Of a stretch of DNA of 64,000 nucleotides, positions 1 through 8,215 are shown one piece after another. The number at the start of each line of letters is the position of its first letter. Within the stretch, counting starts at the first letter, position 1. The stretch spans positions 105,831 to 169,830 of the forward strand of contig NZ_MWXA01000004.1 of the NCBI RefSeq assembly GCF_002259795.1, in the 5' to 3' direction. The notes under the pieces were generated by a model. That model was not told where the DNA came from. It worked only from the letters and a program-made list of their open reading frames with translations, and did no database searches. The DNA is from Bifidobacterium aquikefiri. GTDB lineage: Bacteria; Actinomycetota; Actinomycetes; Actinomycetales; Bifidobacteriaceae. A program made the translations under genes and the position numbers.

Positions 1-654
1 ATCTGCCTCGGATACATATGATCCTATTTGAGCAATGCCATGGCTGATCAGTTCATCGTTGAGCCGACGTATGCCCTCTGCTCCCTGATCCCATGAATGA
101 TTTGTGGCGTGGGTGCATGCCCTGTAGCCCACCTTGGCAACCGAGTCGACTACCTCCGGTGGAATGGCAAAAACCGGATATCCGGCATAAGGGCCACCGC
201 GCTTGGCTATCGGTGTCTCGAATTCGCATATAGCCAGATCGGATGCCTTGATATAGTCTGCCATGGGCGCGAACAGCGAGGTGAAATCGAATGCGGAACC
301 ATCCTGTGCAGCGGTGTTCGTTCCCTCGAAATGTTGCCACAACGTTGGATGGAACAGCAGATCCCCATTGACGAGTATCGATATACAGTCCTGATCGGGA
401 CAATCAGGTGCTTTGCCATGGTGACTGATCACAGGGTCGGGCACTCCCGATTGCCTCGTTATGGCATCATGAGCAATCACATCGGAACCGCTCGGAGTCA
501 AGGTCTTGTTGTCCATTATTCGAGACGAGATCATCCAGATTGCAAGTATCGCGAACAGGGCAACGAGCATCAACAGGATTGGTGAAAGAGCCTGAAGATA
601 TCCACGCCTGCGCCGTCTATTATCGAGGTGCTGTGGTCTTTGCCGTCGATTCAT
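1..654 (-). CDS. CapA/PgsA-like metallophosphatase-fold protein, truncated by the window edge
   Basis: The reading frame stays open from the ATG at 654 to the left edge (218 codons, no stop). The protein starts with an Arg-rich cytoplasmic segment, has one membrane anchor at about residues 20-45 (LSPILLMLVALFAIL), and then an exported domain. That domain carries the hallmarks of the CapA/PgsA family: a VNGDLLFHP strand, the DLAICEFETPI strand, YPVFAIPPEVVDSVAKVGY, and ATNHSWDQGAEGI with the Asn-His metal ligands. Family members act at the cell envelope in polyglutamate or capsule synthesis; the substrate here cannot be told. The C-terminal part lies outside the window. No strong ribosome-binding site precedes the ATG, so the start is probable rather than certain. 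The family assignment is confident. Confidence 0.82.
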   Translation of the reverse strand, partial: MNRRQRPQHLDNRRRRRGYLQALSPILLMLVALFAILAIWMISSRIMDNKTLTPSGSDVIAHDAITRQSGVPDPVISHHGKAPDCPDQDCISILVNGDLLFHPTLWQHFEGTNTAAQDGSAFDFTSLFAPMADYIKASDLAICEFETPIAKRGGPYAGYPVFAIPPEVVDSVAKVGYRACTHATNHSWDQGAEGIRRLNDELISHGIAQIGSYVSEAD

Positions 655-981
655 AACGAGGAACTGCCCATCTTCTCTTCGGGTAATGCGGGTTGTGGTG
701 GCATCTCTTCTCTCAACAGTTTCGCATATGTTACAAAACTTATCGAGTACTGTCCAAGGATGCTTCTTTTGAGCAGAGCGCGGGACTTATACAACTTCAC
801 AACAACAGTTTTTACAAAAAATGAAAAAATGAACAGAATGTGAAATGCCGATATTGATGTAGTAGATTTGCCTCGAGGGAACGGAAGGACAATGGCGTAC
901 CTTTCGAGCCCCCTACTATCCGGACTCCCCTTGCTTTTGAGTGGAAGCACCGATACAGCGCAGGATTCTTCACTTGGAGCG
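655..981. other. AT-rich intergenic region, probable promoter of the CapA-like gene
   Basis: No convincing gene is seen. The stretch is markedly richer in A and T than its surroundings, as expected for a promoter region feeding the CapA-like gene on the minus strand. Open frames crossing it have no family-like content. Confidence 0.5.
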
Positions 982-1686
982 TTATATTGCCGCATTCAAG
1001 GACTCAAGCTGTGCCCGCACCTTGTGCAGCTTGGCATATATCTCGTTGCGCTGGGTGGGATTCTTTGCTCGGGCATGATCCTTGGTGAGTTTGGCCTCAA
1101 GATTGTGCAGTTCCGAGAGCGATTGAGACCGCGCAATGCGTGCATCAAGATTTTCTGGATTGGATGTATTCAGAATTGCCTGGGAATTGAAGCTTTCCCA
1201 TACCTCTTCGATCTTCGTTCCACAGATTTTCAAGGTGAGATCCTGCGCCTTGTGCCATTGCCCAACGAAAATCGTGTTCTGTTGCACGTGACCTGCCCTT
1301 ACTGGCAGTGCCCTTCGCACAGCCAAGGCACACTCATCACCTTGATCACCGCTCCTAATGCATATGAACAGTATGCCTGATGGACGCAGTTTCGCGATAT
1401 GTTCGAGTGCATCGACGGGAACTTCGGACGCATTGAGCGCAACGGCAACAATCAGAATCTCCTTGAGCTTTCCCTCGGCAGGGAGTTTCATGTTGGATGA
1501 GTTGACGACACCAAGCACCGCAATTTCGCTGATATCATTGACAAATCGCCGTTTGAGCCCTGAAGACACCGGAACTTTCGTGTAGAACATCTGTTTCGGC
1601 AGAATTCCTTTACCCTCAGGCATCGCCGCCTGCTGAGGCAATCCAAGAGTCAACGCAGAAACTGAAGCACACTTTGCAACTGCCAT
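982..1686 (-). CDS. DUF4391 domain-containing protein, orphan
   Basis: A 234-residue protein that resembles the DUF4391 family: an N-terminal LGLP...LPKQMFYTKV segment, the following K-RRFVNDISEIAVL helix/strand, and a C-terminal helical stretch (ARIARSQSLSELHNLEAKL). Family members are usually encoded beside SNF2-type helicases and methyltransferases of restriction-like or phage-defence loci, and their biochemical role is not established. Here no helicase or methyltransferase flanks the gene: a CapA-like gene lies downstream and a mannose isomerase upstream, so it looks like a stranded remnant or a solitary member. The length is normal for the family and no frameshift is visible. The start at 1686 is taken from the long frame; no strong ribosome-binding site was identified. 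Family assignment is by recognition only. Confidence 0.6.
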   Translation of the reverse strand: MAVAKCASVSALTLGLPQQAAMPEGKGILPKQMFYTKVPVSSGLKRRFVNDISEIAVLGVVNSSNMKLPAEGKLKEILIVAVALNASEVPVDALEHIAKLRPSGILFICIRSGDQGDECALAVRRALPVRAGHVQQNTIFVGQWHKAQDLTLKICGTKIEEVWESFNSQAILNTSNPENLDARIARSQSLSELHNLEAKLTKDHARAKNPTQRNEIYAKLHKVRAQLESLNAAI

Positions 1687-1880
1687 GGTCCACCTATTCT
1701 CGTTCGTGACTTGCGAAGGATGCGCAAGATGTTATTCCATACTACTTGCCGAGCAAAGATTTTCCATGAACCGCCGCTGCTGTGAGAGATGCTGTTGCAA
1801 GAGACATCGTTGCAAGAAAGCAGCATGATTGAAAGCCTTAATCATACATACGGGAAGGCTATCTTGCAGTCTCGTCGAGA

Positions 1881-1920
1881 AGCGAAGTGGAGTCAGCTCG
1901 ATAATGATCTCCACTTCGCT
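1881..1920 (-). terminator. Perfect 12-bp hairpin downstream of the mannose isomerase gene
   Basis: AGCGAAGTGGAG (1881-1892) and CTCCACTTCGCT (1909-1920) form a perfect 12-bp stem with a 16-nt loop, 10 nt after the isomerase stop. No clean U-run follows, so termination is likely but not certain. Confidence 0.55.
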
Positions 1921-1929
1921 CGGCTTTCG

Positions 1930-3294
1930 TTACATGCATGTCAGAATCGACCACGCGACGCTGGCGGGGAAACGACCGGCATCATAGCGCAGCTGCCTGG
2001 CCGCAGCCGAGCCGCCACGCTCCGCCGCGATGCCGTCCTCACGTTCTTTGAGCGCAGGAGCCACGGAAACCGACGGCGTCAGCAGCGGAATCAGCGTGCA
2101 CTGAAGTGCGTGGTACAGATCGGACTTGCCCGGCCAAACCGTTGCAATAACCCTGTTATCGCAATCAAGCTGATGAAACCACGAACCATGATCATGGTCA
2201 ATCAGATATTCATCGATATACGCCCAGAAGCGGCTGTACCACTGCGCATACTCCTGTTTCTGCGTGACGGCAAACAGTGTCGCTGAAGTATTCACCGCCT
2301 CAGCCAAGGTCCAGTGCATGCGATCGGTAACAACCGGCTTTCCAGCCCAGTCGGTCGTGTACGCCAGGCCATCCCGACCACCTGGAGTGGTGGCCCAGCC
2401 ATCCTCGACCGCGCGCCTGAACAGTGCCTCGGCAGCCTCGACCAGACGATCTCTCTCTGCCTTGTCAAGACTGGAATCGCTCAACGCATACTGGGTGATG
2501 AGACGAGCCCATTCGATGCCATGACCAGGAGTTGCCCCATACGGCTTGAACTGATCGTCCTTCTTGTCTGCGTTGAACTCAAGATCCGGAACCCAGTCAG
2601 CGGTGAAATGCTCGGGAATACGCCATTCGTTACGCTCGGACCATCCAACGACGTGACGCACGATCCGACCTGCGCGCCTCCGCCAGGTCTCGTCCTCAAG
2701 CACGTCGGCCAAGGCAAGAAACGCCTCGGTCGTATGCATGTTCGCATTCACCCCGCGATAAGGATCAAGCTCCGTGAACTCTGTGTTCCACGTATCTACG
2801 GCAAGTCCTGCTTCATCATCCCAGAAATGCGTGAGGAATGTTGCCGTCGCCTCATCCAACAGTTCCCTCGCACCGGGACGACCGATCAAGGTGGCCGAAG
2901 CACTGGCCAGCATGACGAACGCATGCGTATAGCAAACCTTGCCCGGCTCGGGCGTACCGTCTTCGCTGACGGACGGATACCAACCCCCATTCCTGTCATC
3001 ATGAAGGATGCCTTTCAGCCCCCTGAGCGCCGCGTCAACAAGCTCCGTCGAACCCTCGTGCCCTGCTATTGCTCCCAGCGAGTACACATGAGTCATACGA
3101 CACGTTATCCAGGTCTGAATCCCCTCGCTGGGATCAGGCTCGCCCACATCATCCAGCCAATACGAACCACCCTGCGGCGCAGGGAAACGATGGCCGAACC
3201 CAAGAAGGTCATCACGAACCTTCCCCAGAAACTCACGATTCTCATCAGTACCCAGAACATAGGCACCAGCATTGGCCTGCTTACTCAACGACAT
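1930..3294 (-). CDS. AGE-family aldose-ketose isomerase, probably D-mannose isomerase (YihS-like)
   Basis: A 454-residue member of the N-acylglucosamine 2-epimerase (alpha/alpha barrel) superfamily. Motifs typical of the YihS/mannose isomerase branch are GIQTWITCRMTHVYSL near the N terminus, GVNANMHTTEAFLALAD, TPGHGIEWARL with the catalytic-type His, MHWTLAEAV, HDHGSWFHQLD and WPGKSDLYHALQ. These enzymes interconvert mannose and fructose in the cytosol, which fits a role in feeding mannose released from mannosides into glycolysis. I chose ATG 3294 over 3309 because AAGGGAG lies 5-6 nt before it. The last 49 residues after LIPLL are not expected from family members of about 410 residues and look low in complexity. 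It is divergent from the LacI gene, with operators between them, so it probably belongs to the same regulon. Cellobiose/mannobiose 2-epimerase is an alternative. Confidence 0.78.
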   Translation of the reverse strand: MSLSKQANAGAYVLGTDENREFLGKVRDDLLGFGHRFPAPQGGSYWLDDVGEPDPSEGIQTWITCRMTHVYSLGAIAGHEGSTELVDAALRGLKGILHDDRNGGWYPSVSEDGTPEPGKVCYTHAFVMLASASATLIGRPGARELLDEATATFLTHFWDDEAGLAVDTWNTEFTELDPYRGVNANMHTTEAFLALADVLEDETWRRRAGRIVRHVVGWSERNEWRIPEHFTADWVPDLEFNADKKDDQFKPYGATPGHGIEWARLITQYALSDSSLDKAERDRLVEAAEALFRRAVEDGWATTPGGRDGLAYTTDWAGKPVVTDRMHWTLAEAVNTSATLFAVTQKQEYAQWYSRFWAYIDEYLIDHDHGSWFHQLDCDNRVIATVWPGKSDLYHALQCTLIPLLTPSVSVAPALKEREDGIAAERGGSAAARQLRYDAGRFPASVAWSILTCM

Positions 3295-3497
3295 TGTTGC
3301 TCCCTTCAATACACCAACAGCTGCAAAACCGTTTCATTCGATTGCAGTTGCCAACCAACTTTCTGCAGACCACACACGAGACTTTGAAAAATCACCGTAT
3401 GGTCTCACCTGACATCATTATCGAGGTTCGGTGTCACGAACGTACGTGGTGGAAAACAGCCTACAACATGCTGGAAAACAAAGACAGTGGAGTGTCG

Positions 3498-3538
3498 TCA
3501 AAGCGGTTTGACACGCCGATCGTCAAAGCGGTTTGACT
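3498..3538. promoter_or_regulatory. Two tandem LacI-type operators between the isomerase and LacI genes
   Basis: The 16-bp sequence GTCAAAGCGGTTTGAC occurs at 3498-3513 and again at 3523-3538, 25 bp centre to centre. It is a near-palindrome with a central CG step, the usual form of a LacI/GalR operator. A TATAAT at 3554-3559 follows the second copy, whose TTTGAC could serve as -35 element with a short 15-bp spacer. The sites sit in the 314-bp gap between divergent genes and could control both. The regulator is most simply the adjacent LacI protein (inference). Confidence 0.75.
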
Positions 3539-3609
3539 GAATCTTCAAACAGATATAATTTTGACTCAAAGCTTGGGAATTAAAAGATGCCCCAATGGAG
3601 GGGATTGGA

Positions 3610-4611
3610 ATGGATAAACCTACGATCGCGGACGTTGCACGCTTGGCAGGAGTGACCAAGGGGACAGTGTCGCATGTTTATAACGGTCACCGACCGATTT
3701 CCGCCGCAACTAAGAAGAAGGTCATTTCTGCCGCACTCTCCTTGGATTGGTCGCCCAACTACAATGCACAGGCCCTGGCCGTGCAGCGCGCGAACGCAGT
3801 GGGCATCGTACTGGCCCGCGATCCAAGTGTCCTGGCATCAGACACATTCTTCCCAATCTTCCTTTCCGGCGTCGAGACAGTGCTTGCCAAGCATGGAGTT
3901 GCATTGGTTCTACAGGTTGTAAATGGGCACGAAATGGAATGCGAGGCATATCGCACCATGGCGCAGGGAAGGGTCGATGGCGTCATAGTGCTTGACCTGA
4001 GCCGCAACGATTACCGTATACCACTCTTGAAGAAGTTGCAGCTCAACGCCGTCCTAGCCGATTCTTGCAACAGCTCAAAAGACAGAGGATTCTCCAATGT
4101 TTGGGTTGATGATAGAGCACCGATAAAGATACTCATCAGTCATCTTCTCGAGCTTGGACACAGGCGCATAGCGCATGTCTCCGGCCCGATGCAATACGTT
4201 CATTCGTATGAAAGAGCGCAATGCTATATCGAAACCATGGGCAGCGGTGAACTCCTCCGAACAGGGGATTTCACCGCGAACTCCGGGGTGGAATGCACCA
4301 AGGATCTGTTGTCGTCGTCGAATCCGCCAACGGCGATCATCTATTCCAACGATGTCATGGCTACGGCAGGACTCTCCTACGCGCAGAGCCAGGGATTCAA
4401 GATACCCGAGGATCTTGCCGTTGCAGGCTTCGATGATGACCCCATCTCGGAGCATCTCAATCCACCACTGACCAGCGTATACACCAATGCTTTCAAACGC
4501 GGGCAGATCACCGCAGACCGTCTTCTTGCAGAGATCAATGGGGCTCTGCCCGAGTCGGTTGAAACAGAACCGTCGCGCATCAGATTCCGAGCCAGTACAG
4601 GAGATAGATAG
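3610..4611 (+). CDS. LacI-family transcriptional regulator of the mannoside locus
   Basis: A 333-residue repressor. The N-terminal helix-turn-helix (TIADVARLAGVTKGTVSHVYNG, residues about 4-26) is textbook LacI, followed by the hinge helix (NAQALAVQRANAVGIV) and a periplasmic-binding-protein-like sensor domain ending in the usual DLAVAGFDDDP and LTSVYTN segments. ATG 3610 is preferred to 3595 because the sequence GGAGGGG lies just upstream and the HTH then begins at residue 4. It reads toward the sugar ABC transporter, whose first gene starts only 62 nt downstream, so it is probably cotranscribed and autoregulated through the operators at 3498-3538. The inducer is likely mannose or a mannoside, by context only. 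Confidence 0.9.
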   Translation: MDKPTIADVARLAGVTKGTVSHVYNGHRPISAATKKKVISAALSLDWSPNYNAQALAVQRANAVGIVLARDPSVLASDTFFPIFLSGVETVLAKHGVALVLQVVNGHEMECEAYRTMAQGRVDGVIVLDLSRNDYRIPLLKKLQLNAVLADSCNSSKDRGFSNVWVDDRAPIKILISHLLELGHRRIAHVSGPMQYVHSYERAQCYIETMGSGELLRTGDFTANSGVECTKDLLSSSNPPTAIIYSNDVMATAGLSYAQSQGFKIPEDLAVAGFDDDPISEHLNPPLTSVYTNAFKRGQITADRLLAEINGALPESVETEPSRIRFRASTGDR

Positions 4612-4681
4612 ATTTGGCACCTCGCCAATTTCATATTGAAATCAAGTGAAGGGAACACTCAAGGAGGAGTGAAATGAGAAA

Positions 4682-4689
4682 CAAATATA
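4682..4689. repeat. Left copy of the 8-bp target-site duplication
   Basis: CAAATATA directly abuts the left end of the ISL3 element and is repeated exactly at 6020-6027. Eight base pairs is the duplication length typical of ISL3 elements. Confidence 0.9.
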
Positions 4690-6019
4690 GGCCTTTCGCT
4701 GTTTGGTGTGGGTGGGGCTGGTTATATGGTGACGGTGGCTAGGTCGAGCTTGCCGCAGGTCAGGTAGATCATCGTGGAGAAGTAGTCCATGTTGCGGAAG
4801 CCGCGGGCTCGGGTTTTGATGTGTTGGATGATGCTGTTCAATCCCTCGAGGATCGCGTTGGTGCACCGGTGGTCGAAATACGTGAGGATGTCCTGCCAGT
4901 GACGACGGATCCGGCGGGCGAGGGTTTTCATGGGTTCCAGACGGGAGTGCATCATCCACGAGCACAATGTCTGGAACCCGGCTTCGGCCTGCATCCGGCT
5001 CGTGCTGGTGGCGTAGATGTCCTGGAGGGTCTCGCGCATCTGGCAGGCGCGTCCGGTCTTGACCCGTTGTTCCTGCAGGTTATGCTTGGTCTCCAGCTGG
5101 AGCCCGGTCAGGCCCTCCTCGTTGCGCAGCCACAGGTATTTCGTGCGCCTGAGCAGGGGGTTGCGCCCGGCCTCCGTCTTGCGGACCTTGTCGACGGCCT
5201 CGTTGGCGTGCTTGATCACATGGAACTTGTCGATCACCTTGGCGGCGTTGGGCAGGTGTTCGCGGATGCCCTTGGCGAACCCCAGGCTCATGTCGCAGGT
5301 GACCAGTGTCACCCGGTTCGGGTCACCGTTGTGGTCCATGAAATCCAACGCGAACCGTTTGACGGTGTTCGCGTCCTTGCCGGGCACCACGCAGATCACG
5401 TTGCGCTCCGCCAGATCGGCGACCACGGTGATGTACCGGTGGCCTTTGCGGCTGGTCTCGTCGATGCCGATCGCCTCCACGCCCGTGTAATCCTCGTACA
5501 GGCGGGCCTGGTCCACATAATGTCTGATGAACCGCCACAATCTCGTGTCATGTTCGCCGACCTGCTCGGCTATGTCCGCGACCGGCTGGCTTTTCGCCAG
5601 CTCCACGACCATCGCCTCGAACAACAGCGTGAACCCGCTGCCTGGACGGGCCCACGGCACCGGCACCGCACGCACGCCGTGCTCGGGGCATGATACGCGC
5701 GGCACGCCCGCGTGGATGAACGCCTTGTACTGGAAGAAGTTCAAGTGCCGCCACACCCGGTTCCTGACATCATGCATCGGGCACGCCTCCCGCCCGCACT
5801 CCGCATGTGGGCAAGAAAAACGCGAGCCGGGCTCGAATCCGATCGTGATGTGCAATTCGCGTCTGCCGCCCTCCCCGTCACGGAACTCCACACCCGAAAC
5901 CCTCCAGGGATCAGGCAACTGCAAGGCGGCGGTGAACAACAACGTGGTATCCATACCCCCAAACTACCCGCCAGCCACCTCCACCCGACCAGCCCACCCA
6001 CACCAAACAGCGAAAAGCC
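4690..6019 (-). mobile_element. ISL3-family insertion sequence, complete, 1,330 bp
   Basis: The ends are imperfect terminal inverted repeats: left GGCCTTTCGCTGTTTGGTGT and, on the opposite strand, right GGCTTTTCGCTGTTTGGTGT, both continuing GGGTGGG. One transposase gene fills the element on the minus strand. The flanking 8-bp direct repeats are identical, so the insertion is bounded exactly and probably recent. The element's GC content is visibly higher than that of the interrupted gene, suggesting arrival from a different source. Confidence 0.92.
4722..5954 (-). CDS. ISL3-family transposase
   Basis: A 410-residue transposase. It has an N-terminal zinc-ribbon-like part (CPHAECGREACPMHDVRNRVWRH is spread over about residues 49-71, and VSCPEHGVR at about 86-94), then a helix-turn-helix-like region, and the ISL3/transposase_12 catalytic core with IGIDETSRKGHRYITVV, VTCDMSLGFAKGI, KVIDKFHVIKHANEAVDKVR and, near the end, NAILEGLNSIIQHIKTRARGFRN, the usual ISL3 C-terminal block. 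The DDE acidic residues are represented by the Asp of IGIDE, the Asp of VTCDMS and the Glu of AILEGLN. The length is normal and the frame is intact, so the element may still be able to move. It reads opposite to the interrupted lipoprotein gene. Confidence 0.93.
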   Translation of the reverse strand: MDTTLLFTAALQLPDPWRVSGVEFRDGEGGRRELHITIGFEPGSRFSCPHAECGREACPMHDVRNRVWRHLNFFQYKAFIHAGVPRVSCPEHGVRAVPVPWARPGSGFTLLFEAMVVELAKSQPVADIAEQVGEHDTRLWRFIRHYVDQARLYEDYTGVEAIGIDETSRKGHRYITVVADLAERNVICVVPGKDANTVKRFALDFMDHNGDPNRVTLVTCDMSLGFAKGIREHLPNAAKVIDKFHVIKHANEAVDKVRKTEAGRNPLLRRTKYLWLRNEEGLTGLQLETKHNLQEQRVKTGRACQMRETLQDIYATSTSRMQAEAGFQTLCSWMMHSRLEPMKTLARRIRRHWQDILTYFDHRCTNAILEGLNSIIQHIKTRARGFRNMDYFSTMIYLTCGKLDLATVTI

Positions 6020-6027
6020 CAAATATA
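6020..6027. repeat. Right copy of the 8-bp target-site duplication
   Basis: CAAATATA follows the right end of the ISL3 element and is identical to the copy at 4682-4689. Confidence 0.9.
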
Positions 6028-7301
6028 TAACAACGAGCATTGCTATTGCCGCAGCTCTAGTCATGGCTTTGAGCGGTTGTGGGTCAGGCGGAAGCGCAAG
6101 CAGCGCCGACACAAAAGCACAGGGACCGATCAAGGTTTGGTTTTCCAACAATGAGCAGGAACTAGCCTGGGGAAAGACAGTGGTGGCGGCGTGGAACAGC
6201 AAACACCCCGATCAAAAGGTCACTGCCCAGGAAATCCCCTCCGCATCATCTTCGGAAGAGGCGATTACCGCGGCCATTACCGCAGGAACCAGCCCGTGCT
6301 TGGTCTACAACATTTCGAGTTCATCAGTACCTGGCTGGGTCCGGCAGGGAGGATTGGTCGATCTTTCCAAGATTAGTGACGGCAACAGCTATATCGAAAC
6401 TCGCTCCGGCGATGCCTCGAACTCGTACAAAACCAATGGAGACTACTATCAGTTGCCCTGGAAGTCGAATCCAGTCATGATCATCTACAACAAGGCCATT
6501 TTCAAAAAAGCAGGAATCAATCCGGAAAATCCAGGAATGAACACATACAAGGGATTCCTTGCAGCAGCGAAGAAGATCGTCTCCTCCGGAGCCTCGAAGA
6601 GTGCCATCTGGCCAGCTCCCACGAATGAGTTCTACCAGCCTTGGAACGATTTCTATCCGCTCTACCTCGCTGAGACGAGCGGCACTCCCTTGATCAAGGA
6701 TGAGAAGGCCACGTTCGACAGCGAAGCGGGACGCGATGTCACACAGTTCTGGAAGTCAATCTATGAAGATGGGCTCGCGCCTACTGAGAAAGCAGCTGAC
6801 GATGCTATGGCACAGGGAACGACCGCCATGCAACTTGCCGGCCCATGGGCGATAGCTTCATATAAAGGCAAAGTGGATGTAGGTGTAATGCCTGTACCCA
6901 CCTCGACAGGCAAGAAGAGCGTCTACACTTTTGCTGACTCGAAGAACATCTCAATGTTTACGTCGTGCAAGGCTCAAGGCACAGCATGGAACTTCCTCAA
7001 GTTCTCGACGAGCGAAGCTCAGGACGCCAAGTTCATCGAGGCAACTGGCCAGATTCCCATGAGGAAGAACGCGACCAGCAATTATGCATCATTCGTCGCC
7101 AAGAATCCGTCCTATGCACCTTACGTGGATCAGTCAGCACGTACCGGTGACGTTCCGAGTATTACCAATGCCTCAGAGGTCTGGCAGAAGTTCCGCGATC
7201 TTTGGTCGGCCGACGTGATCTTCGGCAAAGGTTCCGCGAGTACATTCGTGAGCGATTCCGCTACTGCTGTCAACAGTCTCGTGAAAAAGGGCTGATGCCA
7301 T

Positions 7302-8213
7302 ATGCATGACAGCAATCTCCAGCGTCCCTGGTACAAGCGGATACGCTTGTTCGGGGACCAGCCGGTAGGACTGATATTCTCAGCCCCCTACATTGTTTTC
7401 GTGCTTGCCATATTTGCATACCCATTCATTTTCGCAATCTACATGGCATTTCACGATTACTTCTTTACAGCACCGGGAGTGCAGGCGAACAAACCCTTCG
7501 TCGGCTTCAAAAACTTCCAGACCGTACTGACAGATCCTGATGTATTGCAGTCGTTCCGGAACATTCTTGTCTTTCTGATCATCAACGTTCCCCTGACAGT
7601 GGTACTGGCGTTGGTGTTGGCGACAGTGCTCAACAAAGGAATCAAGTGGGCTGCGGCATTCAGAATCGCCTTTTACCTTCCCTACATCACGGCGAGCGTG
7701 TCCTTGGTGGGCGTGTGGATGATCCTGTTCTCTCAGGATGGTCTCATCAACGCCTTCCTTGGGCGCTTCGCCCCTAACCCATCTTGGCTGGTGAATGAGC
7801 ATCTGGCGATGCCGTCGATAGCACTGTATGTCACGTGGAAACAGCTTGGTTTCTATATCTTGCTCTACCTGGCGGCACTGCAGAACGTTCCCCAGGAATT
7901 GCACGAGGCGGCCGAGGTAGACGGAGCGAATTCCTTCCAGAGATTCATTCACGTCACGGTCCCAGGAGTGAGATCAACGACCACATTGGTCTTGATACTG
8001 GCAATCATCACGGGAGCAAACCTGTTCACAGAACCATACCTGCTGACCAACGGAGGCGGCCCTGATGGTGCATCAACTTCGCCGGTACTGCTCATCTACC
8101 AGTTTGGTATCCAACAGCAGAACCCGGATTTGGCATCCGCGATCGGCATGGTGCTGGTCATCCTTGTCGGACTGCTCTCTCTGTTCGTTAACAGATTAAA
8201 TAAGGAACGGTGA
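7302..8213 (+). CDS. Sugar ABC transporter permease, MalF-type
   Basis: A 303-residue integral membrane protein with about six transmembrane helices, the first at residues 25-48 (LIFSAPYIVFVLAIFAYPFIF). The EAA loop that contacts the ATPase is present near residues 196-215 (ELHEAAEVDGANSFQRFIHV). It starts 6 nt after the lipoprotein gene stop and is followed by the second permease with a short overlap, so the three are one operon. No ATPase gene is in the cluster; as in many Gram-positive sugar importers a shared MsmK-type ATPase elsewhere is likely. By context with GH130 it should import mannosides or related oligosaccharides. Expression is probably reduced by the IS insertion upstream. Confidence 0.88.
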   Translation: MHDSNLQRPWYKRIRLFGDQPVGLIFSAPYIVFVLAIFAYPFIFAIYMAFHDYFFTAPGVQANKPFVGFKNFQTVLTDPDVLQSFRNILVFLIINVPLTVVLALVLATVLNKGIKWAAAFRIAFYLPYITASVSLVGVWMILFSQDGLINAFLGRFAPNPSWLVNEHLAMPSIALYVTWKQLGFYILLYLAALQNVPQELHEAAEVDGANSFQRFIHVTVPGVRSTTTLVLILAIITGANLFTEPYLLTNGGGPDGASTSPVLLIYQFGIQQQNPDLASAIGMVLVILVGLLSLFVNRLNKER

Positions 8214-8215
8214 TC

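Larger units (their letters stand above)
4674..7295 (+). pseudogene. Sugar ABC transporter substrate-binding lipoprotein gene interrupted by an ISL3 element
   Basis: The 5' end (AAGGAGGAGT, then ATG at 4674 and the next 13 nt) lies left of the insertion and the rest (6028-7295) lies right of it. Removing the element and one target copy restores a 427-codon frame beginning MRNKYITTSIAIAAA, with a signal peptide and lipobox LSGC: a family 1 extracellular sugar-binding lipoprotein. The mature part is intact (IKVWFSNNEQELAWGK, LPWKSNPVMIIYNKAIFKKAG, TTAMQLAGPWAIASY). The long frame entering from within the element (from 5712) is in phase but supplies no start codon close to the signal peptide, so a functional exported protein is doubtful. 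The lack of other decay points to a recent event. The two permeases downstream are intact but probably suffer polarity. Confidence 0.85.

Noticed and set aside
651..995. A 114-codon minus-strand frame upstream of the CapA-like gene.
   Set aside because: The composition is that of an AT-rich promoter region, and it has no family features; only its end overlaps the real start by ATGA.
2314..3387. A 357-codon plus-strand frame opposite the mannose isomerase.
   Set aside because: It is a shadow of the isomerase gene and has no protein-like motifs.
4821..5693. A 290-codon plus-strand frame inside the ISL3 element.
   Set aside because: It is antisense to the transposase in high-GC sequence, where long chance frames are common.
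5712..7295. A single 527-codon frame that seems to give the sugar-binding protein a long N-terminal extension.
   Set aside because: Its first 100 codons are the antisense strand of the ISL3 transposase and right terminal repeat; the true start is the ATG at 4674, left of the insertion.
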